DNA of 52,378 nucleotides from Verrucomicrobiota bacterium (GTDB lineage: Bacteria > Verrucomicrobiota > Verrucomicrobiia > Opitutales > Opitutaceae): positions 1-52,378 of the forward strand of contig JAFEGX010000110.1 in the NCBI GenBank assembly GCA_018239675.1, given 5' to 3'. How positions within the stretch are numbered: the stretch's first letter is position 1; each line of letters starts with the position of its first letter. Both the position numbers and the translations under genes were made by a program. The notes below the pieces were generated by a model. That model was not told the origin of the DNA. It searched no databases and was given only the letters and a program-made list of their open reading frames with translations. Of this stretch, positions 41,433-49,303 are shown piece by piece.

Positions 41433-43556
41433 TCAGAAGGTCCAGGACAGGCCGCCGTAGACGCTGCGGCGTTCGCCGTATTGCGGCGCCCCGACGCCGA
41501 TGCCGGAGCCGTCGCGAAGTTCGTACCCGTCGTCGAACACGTTCAGCACTTCGAGGCGCGCGCGCAGCTGGCGGCGGCCGCCAAACCTGAACGTGTGCTC
41601 GACACCGAGGTTAAGCGGCGCATAGGCCGGCAGTTTCGCGGTGTTGGCGAAGCCGCGCCGCAGGCCGCTGCCGTACAGCAGGTCGGCGAACGCCAGGGTG
41701 TCGGTCCAGCGATACGAAATCCCGGTTGACGCGGTCAGGCGCTGGTCGTGGTCGAGGAAGACATCGTGCGCTGCGATGTACGCGAGTTCGGCGGGATCGA
41801 ACTGGAATTCGCCGCTGGTGATCTCGCGGCCGGTGGCACGGCTGACCGCGACATTGGCGTACGCCGTGAAACGGTCGCGGGTGTAGTTCGCCGCGAGCTC
41901 CACCCCGTGGACGCGGCCCGTGCGAAAGTTGAACGGCGCGTAGATCAGGGCCTGGCCGAACTGGCCCTCGTCGAGCTGGTTGCGCGCGGTCTTGTAGTAC
42001 GCGTCGAGCGTGAGGGCGAGGTCCGGGGTCAGCTTGTGACTCAGGCCGGCGTCGAAGTAGTGCGAGCGCTCGGACCGCACCGGAGAGCTGGCCGTCAGTT
42101 CGGGGGCGTTGGTGGTGTTTGCGAACTGCGCGATGTCGCCCGTCTGGAGGACCTCCAGCGGCGGCGGCGTGAAGTAGCGGGCGTAGCCGGCGTGCAGGCT
42201 CGTGGCCGCGCTGAGGGTGTAGACGGCGTTGAGGCGGGGGCTGAGCTGGCTCTCCCGCGTGTAGGCGTCGACGGCGTCGGCGCGCGCGCCGTAATTCACC
42301 GTGAGATCGCCGAGCTTCCACTCGTCCTGGAGGTACCCGCCGTAGAGCTGTCCGCGCTTGCGCTGGTGGTCCGCGATGGTGAAGGGGACGTTGGACAAGA
42401 CTGTGCCGCGGTCGTCGGTGGCGAAGACCGCGGTCGCAGTGTCGGTGGCGGCGCGGTCCCACGAGACCAGCAGGCCGCCGCGCAGGGTGTGGCGGGCGGC
42501 GACGGCCCAGCGACCGTCGAACTCGAGTCCCTGCGAGTCGAGGTCCCGCCGCACGTCACTCGCGACCCCGTTGAACATCAGGTCGCCGACCGGATCCGGC
42601 TCGAAGTGCAGGCGGCTCGCCCGCGTGAACGCCACCGCCTGCAGCGAGACGTCGCCGGCCGTGTGCTGGAAGGCGACGACGGCGTAGTGGCTGTCCTCGT
42701 GCTGGCGTTCGTCGAGCTGGGAGGAGTCGAACGTGGAGAACCCAGGCAGGGTGAACGCCACCGCCTGCCCGGGATTGTTCGGAATCTCGAACCGGGCGCT
42801 CGAGGCGCTCGCGATGAAGTTGAGCCGGCTGGTCGGCGTGAGCGTGGCGGAGATATAGGCGAAGCCCTTGGCCTGCTCGGTATGGTCGTGGATCGCCTCG
42901 TGGGCCGGGGTAGGGTTTTCGACGCCGAGATTGTTGGAGTCGTAGCTGGCGGTGAGGTAGTAATCGACCTTGCCCAGGGTGCCGCCCGTCTCGAACGACG
43001 GGTTCCAGCGCTCGTGGGCGCCGCCGTAGAGCGAGAGCTCGCTGCTGGGCGCGTTGCGGCCGCTCTTGGTGTGGATGTCGACGACCCCCGACGTGCGGTA
43101 GCCGTACTGGGCTGGCAGGGAGCCGGTCAGGACTGCGACCGTGTCGACGAGCCGCGTGTCGAGCTCGGCGGCGAAGCCCCCGACGCCCTCGGGCAGGAGC
43201 ACGTCATTGATGCGGTACTGGAGATTGGCGTGCTCGCCGCGGAGGTGGACCTGGCCGCCGGAGTCCTGCGCGACGCCGGGTACGCGGAGCAGGACCTGGT
43301 TGAACGCGGCGTCCGGGCCCTGTGGCTGGGCGGAGAGCTGCGTGATCGAGATCTGGAACGAGGTGGCGCCGAGATTCGGGACGATGTCCTCGCGGGCGCG
43401 GTCGAGTTCGTCGGTCACGACGAATTTCTCGAGTTTGATGGGGGAGCTATTTTCGGCCGCGGCGGCGCCGTCGGGCGCGGGCTGGGCGGAGACGAGCGAA
43501 ACGGCGGCGGTGAGCGAAACGGTGGAAAGGAGAAGGGAGAAACGGGGGTGCGACAT
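41433..43556 (-). CDS. TonB-dependent receptor, second
   Basis: This 707-aa outer-membrane receptor has a signal peptide to about VSA/QPAP. A TonB-box-like segment (IKLEKFVVTDEL) and a plug with LLRVPGVAQDSGGQVHLRGEH, YRINDVLLPEGVGG and TSGVVDIHTKSG follow. The barrel includes GYLQDEWKLGDLTVNYGARAD and ARYFTPPPLEV and ends LEVLNVFDDGYELRDG then SVYGGLSWTF. It resembles the OAR/cobalamin-metal class of receptors more than the siderophore type, though the ligand is not clear. The start at 43556 (MSHPRF) is set by the signal. A small membrane protein with a His/Cys motif lies 100 bases upstream on the same strand and is probably linked. Confidence 0.94.
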   Translation of the reverse strand: MSHPRFSLLLSTVSLTAAVSLVSAQPAPDGAAAAENSSPIKLEKFVVTDELDRAREDIVPNLGATSFQISITQLSAQPQGPDAAFNQVLLRVPGVAQDSGGQVHLRGEHANLQYRINDVLLPEGVGGFAAELDTRLVDTVAVLTGSLPAQYGYRTSGVVDIHTKSGRNAPSSELSLYGGAHERWNPSFETGGTLGKVDYYLTASYDSNNLGVENPTPAHEAIHDHTEQAKGFAYISATLTPTSRLNFIASASSARFEIPNNPGQAVAFTLPGFSTFDSSQLDERQHEDSHYAVVAFQHTAGDVSLQAVAFTRASRLHFEPDPVGDLMFNGVASDVRRDLDSQGLEFDGRWAVAARHTLRGGLLVSWDRAATDTATAVFATDDRGTVLSNVPFTIADHQRKRGQLYGGYLQDEWKLGDLTVNYGARADAVDAYTRESQLSPRLNAVYTLSAATSLHAGYARYFTPPPLEVLQTGDIAQFANTTNAPELTASSPVRSERSHYFDAGLSHKLTPDLALTLDAYYKTARNQLDEGQFGQALIYAPFNFRTGRVHGVELAANYTRDRFTAYANVAVSRATGREITSGEFQFDPAELAYIAAHDVFLDHDQRLTASTGISYRWTDTLAFADLLYGSGLRRGFANTAKLPAYAPLNLGVEHTFRFGGRRQLRARLEVLNVFDDGYELRDGSGIGVGAPQYGERRSVYGGLSWTF

Positions 43557-43656
43557 GATGGAACGGAGCGGGTGTGGACGGAACGACGCCGTCCGGGTGG
43601 ACGGGCGCAAACGCCGGGTCCGAACCTGCGGACCCCGGCGGCGGGATACACCTGAC

Positions 43657-43983
43657 TCAGTTCAGCGGAGGGGCCTGACTCGGCGGGAGCCGGTAGGCGG
43701 GAGCCGTTATCCAGACGTCGGCCGCGGCCGGACGGAGGGCCACCGGGCGGAGCGCCGGGCCCTGCTGGACAATCGCGGTATCGGTCGCAACCGACACACC
43801 GCTCGAAAACAGAACGACGGCGCAACCGTCCTCGGACCCGCCGGTGTCTTTGCCGTGGATCCAGTGGTGAAGCTCCGGGCTGGACGCCAGCACCGCGAGG
43901 AAGAGCACCAGGCCGGCCCCGGCAGCGCCGCCAAAGCGGCGAACGAGATCAAGGGCCCGGAGACTTTGGCGCCAGCGCAACAC
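43657..43983 (-). CDS. Small membrane protein with HHWIH..C motif (DUF2946-like)
   Basis: This 108-aa protein has one N-terminal hydrophobic segment (about 20-37, AGAGLVLFLAVLASSP), then ELHHWIHGKDTGGSEDGCAVVLF. The His/Cys cluster just after the membrane segment recalls the short copper-associated DUF2946-type proteins found beside TonB receptors, although I cannot confirm the family. The histidines and cysteine could bind a metal in the periplasm. It precedes the second TonB receptor on the same strand, so a shared metal-linked role is plausible. The Pro-rich C-terminus is probably extended. Upstream lies palindromic element C. Confidence 0.75.
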   Translation of the reverse strand: MLRWRQSLRALDLVRRFGGAAGAGLVLFLAVLASSPELHHWIHGKDTGGSEDGCAVVLFSSGVSVATDTAIVQQGPALRPVALRPAAADVWITAPAYRLPPSQAPPLN

Positions 43984-44047
43984 GATGCGCGGACTGTTTC
44001 GGGAAAGCGGGTCCTGTCAAGTCGCCAGGGACCGGAAGCAATACGGT

Positions 44048-44188
44048 TCACAGGAGGCAACGGAGGCAACGGAGGCAACGGAGGCAACGGAGGGAACGGA
44101 GAGGGAACCGCTAATCTTCGCTCATCCACGCTAATCCGGTCGGAAACCCATCAGCGTGAATCAGTGGTTTGAATCCCTCCCTGCGAGA
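44048..44188. repeat. Palindromic intergenic element, copy C with expanded 9-mer array
   Basis: The left arm holds four exact tandem GGAGGCAAC units (44,053-44,088) and a fifth variant GGAGGGAAC (44,089-44,097). Copies A and B have fewer. The interior again shows CTAATCTTCGCTCATCCACGC-like text and the right arm is decayed (CCTCCCTGCGAGA, ending near 44,188). It marks the edge of the region with different composition. Confidence 0.85.
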
Positions 44189-44193
44189 CGTCG

Positions 44194-44508
44194 TTAATCC
44201 AGGTGATAGACCTCCGTCAACGGCTCCGCATTTGGGGTGTGATCAGAGTTATATACCATTACATCCTCCATGTAGGCCCACCAGCGGCGGCACTCGGGCG
44301 TCCGCGCGATCGCCTCCCACTGCTCAACGTTGACCACCTCAGCATAGCCGAACAATTGGCCGGTAGGCGCATGATGGTAGATGGAGTAGTTACTCACCCC
44401 ATGTAATTTTAGGACGGCCACAAGGTCGGACCAAACAGCTCGATGGCGGCGAATATACTCGTTGGCGTTTCCGGGCTTGATCGTCATCAGGAATGCGGTG
44501 CGTGTCAT
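44194..44508 (-). CDS. rhaM: L-rhamnose mutarotase
   Basis: This 104-aa protein aligns by eye along its whole length with the E. coli RhaM pattern: FLMTIKPGNANEYIRRH, VWSDLVAVLKLHGVSNYSIY, LFGYAEVVN, CRRWWAYMEDVM and a C-terminal LTEVYHLD. It interconverts the anomers of L-rhamnose, or a related deoxy-sugar, to feed catabolism. The start at 44508 (MTRTAFLM) matches family length. It is the third and last gene of a minus-strand operon, 44 bases after the UroD-like gene and downstream of the oxygenase fusion. No rhamnose isomerase or kinase is nearby, so its partner pathway lies elsewhere or differs. Confidence 0.95.
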   Translation of the reverse strand: MTRTAFLMTIKPGNANEYIRRHRAVWSDLVAVLKLHGVSNYSIYHHAPTGQLFGYAEVVNVEQWEAIARTPECRRWWAYMEDVMVYNSDHTPNAEPLTEVYHLD

Positions 44509-44552
44509 GGTATGTCGGAGTTCAATATTTCTGTGTCGTTGGCTCCGGGCTA

Positions 44553-45644
44553 CTACTGTCGGGCGAAACCTCCAGAAACGCGCGTGTCGCTCGGCCATTG
44601 CTGCGCTTCATCAATCATTGACAGTACGTTGCCAACTGGGGTGCCAGCCTGAACATTGTGGCAAGAACAGACGATATATCCGCCACTTTGGCCGAGTGTT
44701 TCGATGCAGCGTCGAACTTCGGCTCGAACCTCGTCTGGCGAGCCGTGGGGGAGCACATGCTGGTTGTCGATACCGCCGTGGAAAATGAACTGGTCTCCGA
44801 AATCGTGCCGGAGTGGCCCGGCTTCCATGCCGGGGCAGACATGCTGGATTGGATTAAGCAGATCTACGCCGCAGTCGGCGAGGTGTGGTAAGAAAGGCCG
44901 TGATGCGCCGTCAGTATGAAACAACACCTTCTTCCCGTGGCTATGGATGAGTGTACACCAGCGATGGATGCGGGGCTTGAGATGCTCCTCGAATGCCCTC
45001 AGCGACATCAATTGGCTCTCTTGGGTGCCGAGGTCATCAGAAATGAAAACCAGGTCGATTTGTTTCCCGGCACAGGCTAGAAAGCGGTTGAGCATAGCCG
45101 TTTGGATCGATTCGATGCGGTCAAGGGCGGCGGTAAGGAATTCGTGCTCGCAGATCAGGTCGGCCAAGGCGTTTTCCATGCCGCGCAGGTGGCAATAGAT
45201 TTCGAAGTTGGAAAGCCACGGTCCGATGGTGGCGAAGTCGAAGGATCGTGCGCGCCCTGCGAGGCTAGCGGCGGCCTCGTAGTTGAACTTTTCCGGATCA
45301 GGCCAGAACGGGTAGTCGTCCAGTTGGGCTGGCGATTCCATGGCTGCAAGCGGACCCTCGCCATATTCCTGATAGGTGGCCGCGCCGGATTTGACTCGCA
45401 GCGTTGGGACGCCCCACGGATCTCGGCCGTCGCTCTGGTTGGGATCAAATCTCTCTGTGCGGTAGCCAGGGAAAACCCAGACAATCTTGTCCAAGCCAAG
45501 ATGACGGTAGAGTGCGAGCTCGTCCTGTATTCCGGTGTGGCTTTGCAGGGCTTGGAGCATCTCGGGAGTGAGCCAGATATCCACCGGGGTTCGATCAATG
45601 TCCCGGCGTTCCAAGACCGCGTGAATGCGCTCAAGTGGTGTCAT
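44553..45644 (-). CDS. Uroporphyrinogen decarboxylase-family protein (MtaA/CmuA-like)
   Basis: This 363-aa protein has the UroD barrel fold: MTPLERIHAVLERRDIDRTPVD at the start, LGLDKIVWVFPGYR, DFATIGPWLSNFEIY, LVFISDDLGTQE, VLFHTDGASRPFLPHL and a C-terminal YIVCSCHNVQAGTP. The His and Cys in the last two segments fit the zinc ligands of corrinoid methyltransferases in this superfamily. It lacks features needed to call it heme-biosynthetic HemE, and its setting in a sugar operon supports a different role, perhaps methyl transfer. The start at 45644 leaves an 11-base gap from the oxygenase stop; the longer frame overlaps it. It is followed by rhaM. Confidence 0.9.
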   Translation of the reverse strand: MTPLERIHAVLERRDIDRTPVDIWLTPEMLQALQSHTGIQDELALYRHLGLDKIVWVFPGYRTERFDPNQSDGRDPWGVPTLRVKSGAATYQEYGEGPLAAMESPAQLDDYPFWPDPEKFNYEAAASLAGRARSFDFATIGPWLSNFEIYCHLRGMENALADLICEHEFLTAALDRIESIQTAMLNRFLACAGKQIDLVFISDDLGTQESQLMSLRAFEEHLKPRIHRWCTLIHSHGKKVLFHTDGASRPFLPHLADCGVDLLNPIQHVCPGMEAGPLRHDFGDQFIFHGGIDNQHVLPHGSPDEVRAEVRRCIETLGQSGGYIVCSCHNVQAGTPVGNVLSMIDEAQQWPSDTRVSGGFARQ

Positions 45645-45655
45645 AGCTGCGTGGC

Positions 45656-47947
45656 TCAGAATTCGTCGTAGGAGATCTGCCCAGGATCCACGCCGCGTTG
45701 TGCGAGCATCCTCTGACAGGCGTCTACCATCTTTGGGGGACCACACAGGTAGTACTCGACGGCATTTGGATTGGGGTGATCGCGAAGATGATTTTCCAGC
45801 ACGACCTCGTGAATGAACCCTTTGTGTCCGGTCCAGGCGTCTTCCGGCAGAGCGGAAGACAAGGCGACATGAAACTGGAAATTCGGATGGCGCGCTGCTA
45901 GGCCTGCGAAATACTCGCTGTAGAAGAGTTCCTGCCGAGAACGCGCGCCATACCAGAAACTAATCCGCCGCGCGCTGCGCTGGGTTTCGAGCAGATGGGA
46001 AAGGTGGGCGCGAATCGGGGCCATCCCCGCACCGCCGCCGACATAGACAGCCTCGCGTTGCGTTGGCTTGGAGTGGAAGTCACCAAAGGGCCCGTGCGCC
46101 GTGACGAAGTCGCCTGACCGGAGGGAAAATAAGAAGGCCGAGCCTATTCCCGGCGGGCAGTCCTGGCCGGGCGGCGGAGTGGCGATACGGACGTTGAAGC
46201 GGAGCGTGCGCTCGGTCGCGCCATTGCTGGCGATGGAGTAATTGTTCCGACGCGAGCCAAGAGGATTACGCGCCACGAGATCAAACACGTGCTGCGCCCG
46301 CCAGACAGACGCATAGGGTTCTGAGATGTCGAAGTCCCGAAAGCGAATCGTGTTATAGGTGGGGATCTCAAGCTGCAGGTAGTCGCCCGGAATGAATTCC
46401 ACCTTGGTTGCGGAATCTAGGGGCTCAAGGATTAGCTCCTTGATAAAGGTGGCGACGCTGCGGTTGGCGACGACCCGGAGCTGAAAGGACTTTTGTGGGC
46501 GAGCACCGCACCCGCCGGCACGGGCTATATTGAGCCGGAGACGGCCGCCGTGCTCTGTGAGCGGGTAAGTAGCCAATCCCCGGCAGATTGGGACCCGCGC
46601 CGGTGAACCGTCGGCGAATCGGAACCGGCCGTTGTGTTTCGGACATTCGATGATGTCGCCCTTGACGAGACCTTCTCCCAGATGGGTGTTACCATGGGTG
46701 CAGATGCCGTCGGTGGCGTGAAGACGACCGTCGTGATCGCGGATAAGGGCGAAAGTCTTCCGGCCGTGGTCGAACCGGACTACCTGGTTCCGCTGCAAGC
46801 CGTCGGCAGCTCCGGCATCGAGCCAGCCATCTGCGTCGGGGCGCGCATCGCAGGCCGCCACCGCCCCTCGCCGAGGTTTGGGGTCGGGCAGCTTCCGCTT
46901 CACATAGTAGCCCGGATCCTTGACCTGCCGTAACACAGCCGGCAGCAACTCGCGCCAGGCGGCGTAGATTGAAGGGTAGGGCGGCGGGCAGTCGTGGCGA
47001 ACGAGCTCATGCAGCTTTGGCAATGCATGGTAGGGCACCAGGGGAAACATATGGTGCTCGAGGTGATAGTTCATGTTCCAGTACACGAATCGGCTGAAGG
47101 GATTCATGTAGACCGTCCGGCAGTTCAGGCGATGGTCGAGCACGTTTTCGGCGAGGCCGGCGTGTTGCGTGGTATTGTGCAATATCATCAACCAGGTGCC
47201 AAAGAAGTGCGGCAGGATTATCAGGAATACGGGCGCCCAGCTGTGGAACCAGCAGGCGAGGGCGACGGTGGCGAGATAGATGGCGATGACGATGCGCGCA
47301 TTGCGTGCGATGGCCGGGATTTCGCTTTCTGGGACGAAGGTCCGTTCGGCGTCGGTGATCTGGCCGAACGCATGACGGAGCAGCCCCGGAAAGTACGTGC
47401 GGTAGTTGCCGAGATTGAAGATACTGGCGATATGAGCCCGAAGATTAGGGGGGCGGGAAACCTGAATTTCGGGATCACGTCCGACAATGATCGTGTCGCT
47501 GTGATGGCGGGTGTGACTCCAGCGCCAAATAATCGATTCGCGAATGACCATGAACGAGGCTATCTCATATAGCGCATTGTTCATCCAGTCAGTGTCGAAC
47601 GCTGTGCCATGGCCGGCCTCGTGCCAGCGAGAATCCGAGGCGGTCGCATACAGAACGGCGTAGAGCAAATAGGGCAGCACTGCCCACCAAGTGCCCCACA
47701 ACGCCAAGGTCGCCCACGCCGTGGCCCCGAGAAGGGCGAACCAGAGCAAGGTGTCGCGGATGGCGGGCCCGTCACGGCGTTCCAACAGCAACCGCAATTG
47801 CTCGCGCGGCACCGGGGTTTGATACCACTCTGCCTCGGCAAGCCCGAGTTCGACGGCCCGAGCTGCGTTCTTGCCGATTAGGCTATAATCAAAATTCGAG
47901 GCGGCTGGTGGGCTGGCGGGGAAAGAGGCTAGGCTGGCTTGGCTCAT
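45656..47947 (-). CDS. Desaturase-like / Rieske / NAD(P)H-flavin reductase fusion (copy 2)
   Basis: This 763-aa paralogue of the protein at 13,720-15,993 is closely similar throughout and has the same domain order. Di-iron boxes are His109/His113 (HEAGH), HTRHH at 145-149 and HLEHH at 295-299. The Rieske motif is CTH then CPKH (about 416-438), and the reductase module has NNYSIASN, GGGAGMAPIRAHL and YYLCGPPKM. It ends DEF like copy 1. The differing second residue pair in the first box (HEAGH against HETEH) may alter the active site. The codons look less GC-biased than copy 1, so it is probably not a recent local duplication but acquired or diverged separately. It heads the operon with the UroD-like gene and rhaM and is divergent from an AraC regulator. 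Confidence 0.93.
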   Translation of the reverse strand: MSQASLASFPASPPAASNFDYSLIGKNAARAVELGLAEAEWYQTPVPREQLRLLLERRDGPAIRDTLLWFALLGATAWATLALWGTWWAVLPYLLYAVLYATASDSRWHEAGHGTAFDTDWMNNALYEIASFMVIRESIIWRWSHTRHHSDTIIVGRDPEIQVSRPPNLRAHIASIFNLGNYRTYFPGLLRHAFGQITDAERTFVPESEIPAIARNARIVIAIYLATVALACWFHSWAPVFLIILPHFFGTWLMILHNTTQHAGLAENVLDHRLNCRTVYMNPFSRFVYWNMNYHLEHHMFPLVPYHALPKLHELVRHDCPPPYPSIYAAWRELLPAVLRQVKDPGYYVKRKLPDPKPRRGAVAACDARPDADGWLDAGAADGLQRNQVVRFDHGRKTFALIRDHDGRLHATDGICTHGNTHLGEGLVKGDIIECPKHNGRFRFADGSPARVPICRGLATYPLTEHGGRLRLNIARAGGCGARPQKSFQLRVVANRSVATFIKELILEPLDSATKVEFIPGDYLQLEIPTYNTIRFRDFDISEPYASVWRAQHVFDLVARNPLGSRRNNYSIASNGATERTLRFNVRIATPPPGQDCPPGIGSAFLFSLRSGDFVTAHGPFGDFHSKPTQREAVYVGGGAGMAPIRAHLSHLLETQRSARRISFWYGARSRQELFYSEYFAGLAARHPNFQFHVALSSALPEDAWTGHKGFIHEVVLENHLRDHPNPNAVEYYLCGPPKMVDACQRMLAQRGVDPGQISYDEF

Positions 47948-48082
47948 GGGGAATCGATCTGGATCGAAAATAGCAAAAGCGGCTTGTGAGGCGGTACCTA
48001 GGCGCAAGTTGTCGCGGCGGTAGCAAGGCGACCCATCTATGGCTCTTCCGTCGGTGCTCCGGAAATTACTTTTGTAGCCAAA
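47948..48082. promoter_or_regulatory. Divergent promoter region, oxygenase operon and AraC gene
   Basis: The 135-base spacer between two outward starts probably carries both promoters and AraC-family sites. It is AT-richer near the AraC start (GGAAATTACTTTTG at 48,060-48,073). GGAAAT could serve as a weak ribosome binding site for the plus-strand gene. No clear direct repeat for the regulator was found by eye. Confidence 0.45.
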
Positions 48083-49033
48083 ATGCGCTATTTCTGCCTC
48101 ATTTGCGCCAATTCAACGATTTGGCTTCGCGATATTCCCGCCTTCGACTTTGCCACCATGGGCTACAGATATCTCGAGGTTACGACGGAAGACCTGCGGC
48201 GTGAGCTCTACCTGACCAGCGTGGGCCACGCGGAATTTCGTCCCGGAGACCTTTATCCGGAGCACGGGCATCCTGCGGACTACGACTTCACTTGGACAAA
48301 AGGCCGCGTGCTGGGTGACTTTGCCGCCGTTTTTATTGAAAAGGGCGGTGGCCTTTTCGAAACCCGCGAGGTGAAAATGAAATGCCAGGCGGGAGACGCC
48401 TTCCTGATCCCACCCGGATCTTGGCATCGTTACCGGCCGGAGAGCGCGACCGGTTGGACTGAGCGCTGGATTTGCGGCAATGGCGAATACCTGCATCGCC
48501 TGAGGGCCAAGCGGCGTTTGGGCTTGGCCGGCACCGTGAACAGCGCCTGCGACGTGCGGCGGTTGTTGGCAGCCATGCGACGCACCTACCGGATCGTCGT
48601 AAAGGATGGAGCCCAAAACTCTCTGGCCACCGCCGGCCTAGGTCTGGAGATATTTGGCTTGGTCTCCAGTACTTCCTCGGGAGAGGCACCCGCGAGTGAC
48701 TGGCTAGAGACGGGCGACAGGATTGTAGATTCGGCTCGGGAGTTTATCTGGCTCAACAGTCATCGGCCCCTGACAGTTGCCACGATCGCCGCGCGCTTGG
48801 GTGTCTCCAGACGCACGTTGGAGCGCCGTTACTCCGGTATTTGCGGCCAAACTGTCGTCCGCACACTCATTGAACGTCGCGTGCAAGTCGCGCGCCAATT
48901 GCTGATCGAAACTAGTATGTCAGTGAAAGAGATATCCTACGCCGTGGGCTTTGGCGATTCGCGCCGGTTGATCCGGAATTTCAAGCAGGTCTTCGGACAG
49001 ACCCCGCTGAGTTTCCGCGGACGATCAGCTTGA
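48083..49033 (+). CDS. AraC-family transcriptional regulator
   Basis: This 316-aa protein has an N-terminal cupin-like sensing domain (about 40-130, with FRPGDLYPEHGHPADYDF and GDAFLIPPGSWHRYRPES). The C-terminal double HTH (about 205-310) carries LTVATIAARLGVSRRTLERRY and MSVKEISYAVGFGDSRRLIRNFKQVFG, the conserved second helix of the family. The ligand-domain pattern resembles sugar-responsive members such as RhaS. It is divergent from the oxygenase-UroD-rhaM operon across 135 bases and is the obvious candidate to control it, perhaps with the heparinase-like gene downstream. A second possible start, MGYRYLE at 48,158, would remove 25 residues of unclear value. Confidence 0.92.
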   Translation: MRYFCLICANSTIWLRDIPAFDFATMGYRYLEVTTEDLRRELYLTSVGHAEFRPGDLYPEHGHPADYDFTWTKGRVLGDFAAVFIEKGGGLFETREVKMKCQAGDAFLIPPGSWHRYRPESATGWTERWICGNGEYLHRLRAKRRLGLAGTVNSACDVRRLLAAMRRTYRIVVKDGAQNSLATAGLGLEIFGLVSSTSSGEAPASDWLETGDRIVDSAREFIWLNSHRPLTVATIAARLGVSRRTLERRYSGICGQTVVRTLIERRVQVARQLLIETSMSVKEISYAVGFGDSRRLIRNFKQVFGQTPLSFRGRSA

Positions 49034-49303
49034 CGATATGTATGGACTCTCCGGCGATTGCCGGACCCCCTGCGCGGCGCCTACAAGGCGGAAGAATAAG
49101 TTTTCTTCGCAATCCGAACCGGCCTGATCTTTTCCACAATAATACACCGCCGCCGGCTGCCCGGCAGTAACCCGGTATTCTAGTCTGCTCGTGTTCGCCG
49201 GTTTATTTATCTCGCGCAAGGCAACAAAACTTCGGTGGCGATCCACATTTGGTTTGTATGGGCAAAGGAATGACAAGGCGCCGCAAGAGGCACTCCATCA
49301 ATC
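49034..49303. other. Intergenic region before the heparinase-like gene
   Basis: This 270-base spacer holds no gene I can support. A short hairpin, TCCGGC/GCCGGA around GATT at 49,050-49,065, follows the AraC stop but has no T run. The last 100 bases are AT-richer than most of the window and should hold the promoter of the lyase gene. Confidence 0.45.

Noticed and set aside
44053-44097. CRISPR-like tandem repeats
   Set aside because: The 9-base units are contiguous without spacers and lie in one arm of a palindrome; no cas genes are present.
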